Below are positions 17,593-26,046 of a stretch of 64,000 nucleotides of DNA, piece by piece; positions within the stretch are counted from its first letter, which is position 1, and each line of letters opens with the position of its first letter. A model generated the notes under the pieces. It was not told the DNA's origin and did not search any database. It worked only from the letters and a program-made list of their open reading frames with translations. This stretch comes from an uncultured Lachnospiraceae bacterium (GTDB lineage Bacteria; Bacillota; Clostridia; Lachnospirales; Lachnospiraceae), in assembly GCA_910589195.1 (NCBI GenBank), contig CAJUTC010000010.1, forward strand, positions 1 to 64,000, given 5' to 3'. Position numbers and translations under genes: made by a program.

Positions 17593-18543
17593 ATGAAAGC
17601 AAAACGCAGGAAAATTGATTATTCAAAATGGGGGTATATCTTTATTCTTCCATTCTTTTTATGCTTCTTTATTTTTTCTTTTATTCCACTGGTAGACACC
17701 ATCCGGTACAGTTTTTATGAATATTACCGCTCCGGGATCAAGGAAATCGGGCCCAATTTTATTGGTATGGAAAATTATGCCAGCCTGCTAAAATCAGATA
17801 TGCTGAAATATGCGGCTAATACTATGATTTTGTGGATTATCGGGTTTATTCCCCAGATTGTTATCGCTCTGACGCTTGCAGAGTGGTTTGTGGATTCCCG
17901 CTTAAAAATCCGTGGAACACAGTTTTTCAAAGTAGTGATTTATCTTCCTAATCTGATTATGGCTTCCGCTTTTGCCATGTTATTTTTTACCATGTTTTCC
18001 ACAAATGGGCCAGTAAACTCTATCTTAATGTCAATAGGCCTGATAAAACAGCCCATAGACTTTTTAGGTTCCGTCTTCGGGACACGATCATTAGTTGGCC
18101 TGATGAATTTCCTGATGTGGTTTGGCAATACCACGATTATGCTGATGGCAGCAATTATGGGAATCAGCCCGGATATTTTTGAGGCGTCGGAACTGGATGG
18201 ATGCAATAGCTTCCAGAGATTTTTCTCCATTACCCTACCCCTAATCCGCCCCATACTTGCTTATACGCTGATTACTTCTATTATTGGCGGCCTGCAAATG
18301 TTTGATGTTCCACAGATTTTAACCAACGGTCAGGGAACCCCAGATCGGACATCCATGACGCTGATTATGTTCTTAAACAGCCATTTAAAGAGCAAGAATT
18401 ATGGAATGGCAGGAGCGTTATCGGTTTACCTTTTTGTGGTCAGCGGTATTCTCTGCTTCTTTGTTTACCGGATGACGAATAATGAGGATCCAGACGGATC
18501 GAAAGCGGCAGCAAAAAAAGCAAGAAAGGAAAAGAGGGGATAA
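17593..18543 (+). CDS. ABC sugar importer, permease 1
   Basis: 316 residues from ATG 17593 (GAAGGGATGG upstream); an in-frame ATG at 17557 is an alternative. Six membrane helices, beginning WGYIFILPFFLCFFIFSFIP. The cytoplasmic EAA loop that contacts the ATPase reads FEASELDGCNSFQRFFSITLPLIRP. This is a MalF-like subunit of a CUT1 importer. A basic C-terminal tail (KAAAKKARKEKRG) follows the last helix. Five bases separate it from permease 2. Confidence 0.9.
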   Translation: MKAKRRKIDYSKWGYIFILPFFLCFFIFSFIPLVDTIRYSFYEYYRSGIKEIGPNFIGMENYASLLKSDMLKYAANTMILWIIGFIPQIVIALTLAEWFVDSRLKIRGTQFFKVVIYLPNLIMASAFAMLFFTMFSTNGPVNSILMSIGLIKQPIDFLGSVFGTRSLVGLMNFLMWFGNTTIMLMAAIMGISPDIFEASELDGCNSFQRFFSITLPLIRPILAYTLITSIIGGLQMFDVPQILTNGQGTPDRTSMTLIMFLNSHLKSKNYGMAGALSVYLFVVSGILCFFVYRMTNNEDPDGSKAAAKKARKEKRG

Positions 18544-18547
18544 GCTT

Positions 18548-19393
18548 ATGAAATCAAAAGGATCCAATTATTTTCGGAGTATAGTAGCCCATATTGTACT
18601 GGTTATCCTGTCCTTTATGTGCCTGTTTTTTTTCTATATCTTGTTTGTTAACGCAACCCGCTCCCATGCGGACTTGCAGAAAGGGTTTTCGGCGCTACCT
18701 GGAGCGTATTTGTTAAAAAACTTAACCAGTGTTGCAAATGACGGAAGTTTTCCCATGTTCCGGGGTATTATTAACAGTTTGGTCGTTTCTGGGTCCAGCG
18801 CGGCAATTTGTACCTACTTTTCGGCACTAACGGCTTATGGTCTATATGCTTATGATTTTAAACTGAAAAAAGCGGCATTTACTTTTATTATGGCTATTTT
18901 GGTGATGCCAACGCAGGTTACGGCTATGGGCTTTTTGCGGTTAATTACTAACATGGGAATGTATGATTCCCTGCTGCCACTGATTATTCCTTCCATTGCG
19001 TCACCGGCCGTGTTTTATTTTATGTACAGTTATCTCCAGTCATCCCTTCCCATGTCATTGGTGGAGGCTGCCCGAATCGACGGATCAGGGGAGTTTCGGA
19101 CATTTAACCAGATTGTTATTCCTATTACAAAACCGGCCATAGCAGTACAGGCCATTTTCACCTTTGTAGGTTCGTGGAATAATTATTTTGTTCCGGCCCT
19201 GGTGATTCAGTCAAAGGAGAAGATGACGGTCCCGATATTGATTGCCACCCTCAGAGGCGCTGATTACATGAACTTTGATATGGGCAAGATTTATACGATG
19301 ATTATGGTAGCGATTGTTCCGATTATTCTTGTATATTTGTTCTTGTCTAAATATATTATTGCCGGGGTAACGCTGGGAGGCGTAAAAGAATGA
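18548..19393 (+). CDS. ABC sugar importer, permease 2
   Basis: 281 residues from ATG 18548, behind GAGGGG and five bases after the previous stop. MalG-like CUT1 permease with six membrane helices; the EAA loop is VEAARIDGSGEFRTFNQIVIPITKP and the end AGVTLGGVKE is the usual C-terminus. Its stop overlaps the GH3 start (ATGA), so transport and hydrolysis are translationally coupled. Confidence 0.9.
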   Translation: MKSKGSNYFRSIVAHIVLVILSFMCLFFFYILFVNATRSHADLQKGFSALPGAYLLKNLTSVANDGSFPMFRGIINSLVVSGSSAAICTYFSALTAYGLYAYDFKLKKAAFTFIMAILVMPTQVTAMGFLRLITNMGMYDSLLPLIIPSIASPAVFYFMYSYLQSSLPMSLVEAARIDGSGEFRTFNQIVIPITKPAIAVQAIFTFVGSWNNYFVPALVIQSKEKMTVPILIATLRGADYMNFDMGKIYTMIMVAIVPIILVYLFLSKYIIAGVTLGGVKE

Positions 19394-21840
19394 GAAAACA
19401 AATACACAGCGGTACACGAATTCAGCAGCCTTCTAAACGGGAACAGATACATAAGGAGCTTGCAAAAATGATGGCGGCAGAAGGGATGGTTCTGCTGAAA
19501 AATGAGGGGCTTCTTCCGATTGATGTTTCTGTGCCGTTTGCTTTGTTTGGAGGCGGCGCGGAAAAGACCGTGAAAGGCGGAATCGGCTCTGGTGATGTAA
19601 ATAACCGGGAAAATTGTTCGATCTGCCAGGGATTAGAAGAGGCAGGGGTAATGATTACCAGCAGGGACTGGTTGGACGATTACAAGAAACGATATGAGGC
19701 AGCCAGGAACGCATGGAAAGAAAAAATATTAGAAGATGGGAAAAAGGTGGAGAATCCATTTGACGCATATGCGGCAAACCCATTTTCGCTGCCAGACGGG
19801 CGTCCTATCACGGCACAGGATGTAGAGGGCGCGTCAGCGGCAATTTATGTGATCAGCCGCATTTGCGGCGAGGGAAAAGACCGCCGCAAGGATAAAGGCG
19901 ACTATGAGTTAAGCCAAAGAGAAGTGGAAGATATCCGCTTTCTTAATAGAAGGAAGATCCCCCTTATTTTAATATTGAATGTAGGCGCCCCTGTTGAACT
20001 GACCGATATTTTGCAGGAAGCGGATAATATCCGGTCTGTTTTGTACAGTTCCCTTCCCGGACAGGAGGGAGGCCGTGGGGTTGCGGATGTGCTGCTGGGG
20101 CGCCGGGTACCAGGCGGAAGGCTGACAGCTACATGGGCAAAGCGATATGAAGATTACCCTTCGGCAGAAAGTTACAGTTATTTGAATGGAAATCTTAAGA
20201 CAGAGGAATACCGGGAAGGAATTTATGTGGGATACCGGTATTTTGACAGCTTTGGCATACAGCCTTTATTTCCTTTTGGCTTTGGCCTTTCCTATACAAC
20301 ATTTTCCATGCGACTGAAAATGATTCAGGAAGCGGAAATGGGGATTATGATAACCGTGGAGGTGGAAAACACAGGAACAGCCTATCCAGGCAGGGAGGTG
20401 GTTCAGGTTTACGTAACATTGCCCCAGACGGGTATGGAAAAAGAATACCATAGGCTGGCCGGCTTTGCGAAGACCAAGGTTTTGCAACCCAAAGAAGTAC
20501 AAGAACTGACCATTTGCTTCGAGCAAAAACAGTTTGCCAGCTATCAGGAAGAAGAGTGCGCATGGGTAATGGAATCTGGAAAATATGGAATATGGATTGG
20601 AAAAGATTCCGCTTCTGTGAAATTGGCCGCGGTGGTAGATGTTCCGGAAACCACCATAATTGAAAAGACCAACCGGGTGTGTCCCAAAAAAGCGGCATTT
20701 CAGGATATGAAGTCATCTGAATATACAAAAAATAAGGAGCAACAATGGCTGGCTCTGGCAAAGGAAACGAATCCTATGACCCTTTCGTTTTTGCCACGGA
20801 AAGAAAATACAAGAACGATTCCGGAGCCAACGTTGGCAAACCAACAGCCAGTTGATGAACTGATCCCGCTTTTGTATGGAAATATTACAAAAAATAGCAG
20901 TACATTAGGCTCTTCGGGCATCCGGGTGCCAGGATCTGCCGGAGAAACAACGGAAGCTTTGGAAGAGCATTACGGGATACGTTCCCTGATAATGGCAGAC
21001 GGCCCAGCCGGTCTTCGCCTTAGGCAAAGCTATGAAGTGGATCGTCAGACCGATACGGTATACGGTGCCGGTGTTCTGGGATCATTGGAGAATGGCTTTT
21101 TGGAAGAAATGGAGCATCATAACGATGCAGATACGTATTACCAGTATTGCACAGCATTTCCTGTAGGAACCGCATTAGCCCAAACATGGGATCTGGAGCT
21201 GATGGAAACCTTTGGAAGAGCCATCGCAGCCGAGATGGAAGAGTTCCATGTTGACCTATGGCTGGCTCCTGGGATGAATATTCAGAGGAATCCATTATGC
21301 GGACGTAATTTTGAATATTTCTCAGAGGATCCCTTCCTGTCAGGAATGCTGGCGGCTGCGATAACAAAAGGTGTGCAAAGCCGCAAAGGCTGTGGCGTGA
21401 CCCTTAAACATTTTGCGTGTAACAATCAGGAGGATAACCGGATGGAAGTGGATGCCTGTGTTTCACAGCGGGCGTTAAGAGAAATCTATTTCCGCGGGTT
21501 TGAGATTGCCGTTAAAAAAAGTGAGCCTATGGCGCTAATGTCTTCTTATAATCAGATTAACGGCATTCATGCAGCGAACAGCAGCGATCTCTGTACTGTG
21601 GTTGCCCGCGGGGAATGGGGATTTGATGGAGTTATTATGTCAGATTGGAATACTACAGTTCCGGAAGATGGGAGCGTTCCATGGAAATGCGCGGCTGCCG
21701 GAAACGATCTGATTATGCCGGGAAACCCGGAGGATGATAACGATATCCGCAAGGCGTATCAACAGGGAAATCTTTCAGAAGAACAGATCCGAAGCTGTGC
21801 AGGGCGGATTCTGGCAATGGTTGCTAAACTGACCATTTGA
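19390..21840 (+). CDS. GH3 beta-glucosidase with swapped domain order
   Basis: 816 residues, no signal peptide, so cytoplasmic. The domain order is reversed relative to most GH3 enzymes: the alpha/beta sandwich domain (AAEGMVLLKNEGLLPI, then VLYSSLPGQEGGRGVADVLLG) comes first, followed by a fibronectin-III-like domain (about 310-420), and the catalytic barrel last (from about 490), with the nucleophile Asp752 in VIMSDWNTT. KHFACNNQE near 675 is the barrel substrate-binding motif. This order is known for a subgroup of beta-glucosidases from rumen and gut Clostridia. It is coupled to permease 2 and would release glucose from imported beta-glucosides. Confidence 0.92.
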   Translation: MRKQIHSGTRIQQPSKREQIHKELAKMMAAEGMVLLKNEGLLPIDVSVPFALFGGGAEKTVKGGIGSGDVNNRENCSICQGLEEAGVMITSRDWLDDYKKRYEAARNAWKEKILEDGKKVENPFDAYAANPFSLPDGRPITAQDVEGASAAIYVISRICGEGKDRRKDKGDYELSQREVEDIRFLNRRKIPLILILNVGAPVELTDILQEADNIRSVLYSSLPGQEGGRGVADVLLGRRVPGGRLTATWAKRYEDYPSAESYSYLNGNLKTEEYREGIYVGYRYFDSFGIQPLFPFGFGLSYTTFSMRLKMIQEAEMGIMITVEVENTGTAYPGREVVQVYVTLPQTGMEKEYHRLAGFAKTKVLQPKEVQELTICFEQKQFASYQEEECAWVMESGKYGIWIGKDSASVKLAAVVDVPETTIIEKTNRVCPKKAAFQDMKSSEYTKNKEQQWLALAKETNPMTLSFLPRKENTRTIPEPTLANQQPVDELIPLLYGNITKNSSTLGSSGIRVPGSAGETTEALEEHYGIRSLIMADGPAGLRLRQSYEVDRQTDTVYGAGVLGSLENGFLEEMEHHNDADTYYQYCTAFPVGTALAQTWDLELMETFGRAIAAEMEEFHVDLWLAPGMNIQRNPLCGRNFEYFSEDPFLSGMLAAAITKGVQSRKGCGVTLKHFACNNQEDNRMEVDACVSQRALREIYFRGFEIAVKKSEPMALMSSYNQINGIHAANSSDLCTVVARGEWGFDGVIMSDWNTTVPEDGSVPWKCAAAGNDLIMPGNPEDDNDIRKAYQQGNLSEEQIRSCAGRILAMVAKLTI

Positions 21841-21913
21841 TTTAAGATGGTTTCTGTGTATTTGACAGCGGAATAATTGGAACTGAAGTGGAAAAGGCAA
21901 AGCAAGGAAATGC

Positions 21914-21943
21914 TTGCTTCATTAGGGAAGGATGTGATATAGT
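21914..21943 (+). promoter_or_regulatory. possible SigmaA promoter of the GntR gene
   Basis: TTGCTT (21914-21919), 18 bases, TATAGT (21938-21943), 45 bases upstream of the GntR start. No terminator lies between the GH3 stop and this point, so read-through is also possible. Confidence 0.4.
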
Positions 21944-21987
21944 AGAGTTCAGATTAGGAATTTAAATTGAAGGGTTAATGTAGGCGG

Positions 21988-22692
21988 ATGGAACGAAAAT
22001 CAATACAAACGTTGGTTTATGAAGAACTGAAAAAAAATATTATGCTGATGAAACTGAAACCAGGGCAAGCTATGAGCACCCAGGAAATGGCAACAAAATT
22101 AAATGTAAGCCGGACGCCGGTTCGTGAGGCGTTTCTGCGCCTGCAGTCCGAAGGGCTTGTGGAGATGATACCTCAGCGGGAAACTATGGTATCCAAAATT
22201 GATTTAAAACGGGTGGATCAGGAGAAGTTTATCCGGGAAAGCCTGGAGCTTGGTGTAATCAACAATTTTTTGGAAAAAAAGAACCAGGATAACATCCGGA
22301 TTATGTCAGAACTGATCCAGGTCCAAGGACAGTGCAATCAAGCAAAGGATTTTGCCGGTTTTTTGGATGCAGATGATCGGTTTCACAAAGTTTTATTTGA
22401 TGTGACAGGCCAGCAGATGGCCTGGGCCATCATTATGGACCGGAATGGGCATTATAACCGGCTGCGTATCCTGTTTATTCAGCGGAAAAACGTAATGGAA
22501 AGTTCCATCCAGCAGCACGCGAAAATTGTAAGACTTTTGGAAATGGGAGAGGAGGAAGGGATCCGTAAGGCACTGGTATCCCATATGCAGAGGCTGGATG
22601 TAGGTGAAACGGGAGATTTAGCTGCCGCGTACCCTGATTATTTTGATATTGGCGACAATAAAAACAGGGAGCGGCGGATCGGTACTCTTTAA
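21988..22692 (+). CDS. GntR family regulator, FCD (FadR-like) subgroup
   Basis: 234 residues. N-terminal winged helix (about 8-70) with LNVSRTPVREAFLRLQSEGLVEM, the hallmark recognition segment of GntR proteins. The C-terminal half is an all-helical FCD ligand-binding domain with DDRFHKVLF and a late H-x-x-R type segment (HMQRLDVG). FCD regulators commonly bind hexuronates, gluconate or related acids. It sits just upstream of the TRAP/diketogulonate module, whose promoter carries a perfect palindrome between -35 and -10, and most likely represses it. A strong terminator ends the gene. Confidence 0.88.
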   Translation: MERKSIQTLVYEELKKNIMLMKLKPGQAMSTQEMATKLNVSRTPVREAFLRLQSEGLVEMIPQRETMVSKIDLKRVDQEKFIRESLELGVINNFLEKKNQDNIRIMSELIQVQGQCNQAKDFAGFLDADDRFHKVLFDVTGQQMAWAIIMDRNGHYNRLRILFIQRKNVMESSIQQHAKIVRLLEMGEEEGIRKALVSHMQRLDVGETGDLAAAYPDYFDIGDNKNRERRIGTL

Positions 22693-22720
22693 AGAAAATA
22701 AAATAAATCCATTTCCTGCT

Positions 22721-22772
22721 AAAAGGAGCTTCTGGATGCATTGAAAACTATGCATCCGGAAGCTCCTTTTTT
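22721..22772 (+). terminator. strong Rho-independent terminator after GntR gene
   Basis: A 21-bp stem (22721-22741 with 22750-22770, one G-U pair) contains AAAAGGAGCTTCTGGATGC on its left arm and has an 8-base loop; the right arm ends in TTTTTT. Confidence 0.92.
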
Positions 22773-22951
22773 ACATCAGGAATCGGCAATCGCAAAACCC
22801 CTTTGCGAGAAACAGGGTGGCAGACGCAATATATTTGTGGAAGCAAATTCACTATGAGTCATTCCTTTTTCTGAGGTATACCTTTTTGAACGTGAAGAAT
22901 ATTGGAAAGATGCACAAAAAAAGATTGATTAATTTATGCAAAATATCAGTC
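22773..22951. other. intergenic part of the 343-base GntR-TRAP gap
   Basis: No gene seen. A small perfect hairpin CGCAAA/TTTGCG lies near 22790-22806. The regulatory part begins at 22952 and is listed separately. Confidence 0.4.
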
Positions 22952-23004
22952 TTGACATTAACATGCTAGCATGTTATTATGTTAGTATAGCAAAATGCTA
23001 ACAT
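22952..23004 (+). promoter_or_regulatory. SigmaA promoter with palindromic operators for the TRAP operon
   Basis: TTGACA (22952-22957), 17 bases, TATTAT (22975-22980): a near-consensus promoter. Between the two boxes sits the perfect 16-bp palindrome AACATGCTAGCATGTT (22960-22975). A second inverted repeat, ATGTTAG (22979-22985) and CTAACAT (22998-23004), lies around the expected start of transcription. A repressor bound at either would block RNA polymerase; the GntR/FCD protein encoded just upstream is the obvious candidate. Confidence 0.8.
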
Positions 23005-23035
23005 GTCAGTAAAACGAAATAAGGAGGAAAAGAAT

Positions 23036-24094
23036 ATGAAAAAGACATTAGCTGCATTACTTGCCGGTACAATGGTTGCGGCCCTTACCGCCTGTGGAGG
23101 CTCCGGTTCCTCTGCCCCAGCTAGCGGGGAAAACCAGACATCATCAGAAGACACGAAAAAAGAGAACTCCCCAGGGACTGGCGGAAGCGGTTCATACACG
23201 CTGAAGATAAATACGGCACTGAGTGAAACGGATCCCTTGTTCCTTGCGTTGACTGAGGTTTTTGAGAAGACGGTGGAAGAAAAGACCGATGGAGATGTTC
23301 AGGTAGAGGTATATTCCGGAAGCCAGTTGGGCAATGATGAGGACGTTCTTGAGCAGGCTATTGTAGGAGCAGGCGTTGGAGTTGTCACGGACCCGGGGCG
23401 CTTAAGCAATTATGTGTATGATATCGGTGTACTGCAGGCTCCATACATAGCAGAAAGCTATGATGAAGCGCTGAAGCTGTTTGAAACGGAAACTTACAAA
23501 AAGATGGAAACAGAAATTGAGAATAGCGGGTTCCAGATTCTTTCATTTAACTATTACCAGGGTGAGCGTGAGCTTTTTACTAAGAATCCGGTAGCCGGGC
23601 CTGACGATTTAAAGGGGCAGCGGATCCGTTCTTCCGGCTCTCAGGTTGTAACCAGCACATTAGAGGCTATGGGAGCGAATACCTCGGTTCTTGCCTGGTC
23701 GGAAGCATATCAGGCGCTTCAGCAGCAGGTAATCGAAGGCGTTGAAGTGCATTTATCTGCGGCAGTTGGCTCTTCCATGCAGGAAGTTACTAAATATTTG
23801 GCCTTTACCGGACATCAGCAGCTTTTAACCGGTCTTATAATTTCCCAAAGCTGGTATAGCAAGCTTCCGGAGGAGTATCAGACTATTTTAAAGGATGCCA
23901 GCTTCGAGGCAGGAAAAGCCGCTTCTGAAAATGTGATTGCCAAAAATGATGAATATCTGAAGACCCTGACTGATGGCGGCATTGAAGTGATTGAATGTGA
24001 CAAAGAAGCGTTTAAGACGGCGTGTGATAAGGTTTATGATGAACTGCGATATACGGAAGTTAAGGCTGCGATTGACGCAGAGCTTGGCCGTTAA
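23036..24094 (+). CDS. TRAP transporter solute-binding lipoprotein (DctP/YiaO type)
   Basis: 352 residues from ATG 23036, seven bases after AAGGAGG; an upstream in-frame ATG at 23003 overlaps the operator and has no ribosome site. Lipobox LTAC (about residue 17-20), so it is membrane-anchored outside. The DctP fold is shown by the helix-rich body, the RIRSSGSQVV segment with the conserved Arg that binds the ligand carboxylate, and SEAYQALQQQVIEGVE. The ligand is therefore a carboxylic acid; the YiaK-type reductase downstream points to 2,3-diketo-L-gulonate or a related sugar acid. Confidence 0.92.
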   Translation: MKKTLAALLAGTMVAALTACGGSGSSAPASGENQTSSEDTKKENSPGTGGSGSYTLKINTALSETDPLFLALTEVFEKTVEEKTDGDVQVEVYSGSQLGNDEDVLEQAIVGAGVGVVTDPGRLSNYVYDIGVLQAPYIAESYDEALKLFETETYKKMETEIENSGFQILSFNYYQGERELFTKNPVAGPDDLKGQRIRSSGSQVVTSTLEAMGANTSVLAWSEAYQALQQQVIEGVEVHLSAAVGSSMQEVTKYLAFTGHQQLLTGLIISQSWYSKLPEEYQTILKDASFEAGKAASENVIAKNDEYLKTLTDGGIEVIECDKEAFKTACDKVYDELRYTEVKAAIDAELGR

Positions 24095-24154
24095 ATCAAG
24101 GATAAAGGCAGAGGCCTTACAGACAGGGCGGCTGCCTGGGGAGTCTACATTCTT

Positions 24155-24195
24155 CTGGAACCAGACCGGTTTGTTACGCTTGGTCTGGTTTCCAG
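24155..24195 (+). other. intercistronic hairpin between TRAP dctP and dctQ genes
   Basis: CTGGAACCAGACC (24155-24167) pairs with GGTCTGGTTTCCAG (24182-24195) with a single bulged T, giving a 13-bp stem without a T-run. As in the ABC operon upstream, it probably stabilises the binding-protein part of the mRNA. Confidence 0.65.
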
Positions 24196-24226
24196 GAATA
24201 CATAGAATTACAATAGGAGGTCATCT

Positions 24227-24736
24227 ATGTTAAAGACATTAGAGGCAGGGTTAAATAAGGTAGAAACCTTATTGGTCTGCGCAGGTCTGCTGGTGCTGAT
24301 TTTTACGGTATTTGCGGCGGCAGTGCTTCGCTTTTTCGGGGTTGATATGTCTGTTTCCACTGATTTGGCACAGCTTGTATTTGCCTGGGTCAGCTTTATC
24401 GGAGCCGATCTGGCAATGCGGAAAGACAAGCATATGGGCGTTGATATGCTGATAACAAAGTTTCCATTGGCGGTGCTCAATGCGATTTATCTGTTTAACT
24501 ATATCTTGATTCTGTTTTTCCTGTTGTTTGCGGTACGGTACGGAATTGATCTGTGTATCGTGAATTCAGCCAGAAAGTATCAGACGCTGTATATCAGCTA
24601 TTCCTTTGCCACAGCAAGCTGTCCTGTAGGCTGCGGCCTGATGTGTATTTCGTCCGTGAAACATATTGTCCAGTACATCCGCAATATGATCCGCCATGAT
24701 TACAGCAGCCTGGCAAAGAAGGAGGTGGCAGCATGA
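24227..24736 (+). CDS. TRAP transporter small permease (DctQ/YiaM type)
   Basis: 169 residues, ribosome site GGAGGTC upstream. Four membrane helices with the DctQ segment AQLVFAWVSFIGADLAMRKDKHMGVDMLI, including the conserved charged loop after helix two. It forms a stable complex with the large permease, whose start overlaps its stop (ATGA). Confidence 0.92.
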   Translation: MLKTLEAGLNKVETLLVCAGLLVLIFTVFAAAVLRFFGVDMSVSTDLAQLVFAWVSFIGADLAMRKDKHMGVDMLITKFPLAVLNAIYLFNYILILFFLLFAVRYGIDLCIVNSARKYQTLYISYSFATASCPVGCGLMCISSVKHIVQYIRNMIRHDYSSLAKKEVAA

Positions 24737-26019
24737 TTATTCTTGGCATTACATTTGTTGTCCTTTTAGCAATCGGCCTTCCGGTTGCGTTTACCGTAGG
24801 CCTTTCTGCCCTGTCTTTCTTTGTGACGGAACAAGTGCCAGTCCAGATTGTTGTCCAGAAAATGGTTAGCAGTACCCAGTCCTTCTCCCTGCTGGCAGTT
24901 CCCTTTTTCGTACTGGCGGGCAACTTGATGAATGAAACAGGCATTACTTCCCGTCTGATTAAGTTCTGCAATCTTGTGACCGGCCATATGAGGGGCGGGC
25001 TGGCTCAGGTATCCGTACTGCTGTCTTGTTTAATGGGCGGTATCTCCGGTTCGGCTACCGCAGATGCGGCGATGGAAAGCCGGATTTTGGGGCCGGATAT
25101 GGAAAAGAGGGGATATTCCAGAGGATTTACAGCAGCAATCCTGGCTATGGGCGGTTTGATTACCTCCACGATTCCCCCTTCTCTGGGACTGATCTTGTAT
25201 GGTGTAACTGGAGAAGTATCCATTGGCCGCTTATTCCTTGCGGGCCTGGTTCCTGGGATTTTGATGACATTAGTTTTGATGGCTGCTGTTTCGGTGATTT
25301 CGAAAAAGAGGGATTATAAGCCAGAGCATGAAAAGTTCCCTTCCATTGGTGAGGTGCTAAAAGGGCTGGTTGAGAATATATGGGCGTTAATGTTCCCAAT
25401 TATCCTGATTGTAGGGATCCGTTTCGGTATCTTTACCCCATCAGAAGCAGGAGCATTTGCGGTTGTATACGCATTAGTTGTGGGCCTTTTTGTTTACCGT
25501 GAGCTTACCATCGCGAAATTAATGGAATGCCTTGCTACTACCGCGGTGGATTTGGCAGTGATTATGTTTATTATCATCTGCTCCAATGCATTCGGTTATG
25601 CGATTGTAACTGGACAGCTTCCCCAAACACTTGCACGTATGATTACCGCTGTGTCAGATAATAAATATATCATTCTTTTGATTGTTATGCTATTTGTATT
25701 CTTTGTGGGTATGTTTATGGAAGCTACCGCTAATGTGCTCTTACTTACTCCAATTTTTCTGCCGATTATTATATCATATGGATTTGATCCGGTGCACTTT
25801 GGCGTTATGTATATGATCCTGATTACCATGGGAGGAATGACGCCGCCTATCGGTGTAACGATGTACACAACCTGTTCCATTCTTGACTGCCCGATCCAGG
25901 TATATACCAAGGAATCGCTGCCGTTTATATTAGCAATTATTGCATTACTGGTACTATTGGCAGTATTCCCGCAGTTGGTTTTGTTCCTGCCCAACCTGGT
26001 TTATGGCGCGGCTGTATAA
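24733..26019 (+). CDS. TRAP transporter large permease (DctM/YiaN type)
   Basis: 428 residues and about 12 membrane helices. Family motifs: VPFFVLAGNLMNETGI near residue 56, LLSCLMGGISGSATADAAMES, then TSTIPPSLGLILYG and MGGMTPPIGVTMYT, the twin hairpin loops of the sodium-coupled ion-transporter fold. It carries out sodium-driven uptake of the acid delivered by the DctP protein. Length is normal for DctM. Confidence 0.94.
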   Translation: MIILGITFVVLLAIGLPVAFTVGLSALSFFVTEQVPVQIVVQKMVSSTQSFSLLAVPFFVLAGNLMNETGITSRLIKFCNLVTGHMRGGLAQVSVLLSCLMGGISGSATADAAMESRILGPDMEKRGYSRGFTAAILAMGGLITSTIPPSLGLILYGVTGEVSIGRLFLAGLVPGILMTLVLMAAVSVISKKRDYKPEHEKFPSIGEVLKGLVENIWALMFPIILIVGIRFGIFTPSEAGAFAVVYALVVGLFVYRELTIAKLMECLATTAVDLAVIMFIIICSNAFGYAIVTGQLPQTLARMITAVSDNKYIILLIVMLFVFFVGMFMEATANVLLLTPIFLPIIISYGFDPVHFGVMYMILITMGGMTPPIGVTMYTTCSILDCPIQVYTKESLPFILAIIALLVLLAVFPQLVLFLPNLVYGAAV

Positions 26020-26046
26020 CAAATTTTATAAGATAAGGAGAAGCGT

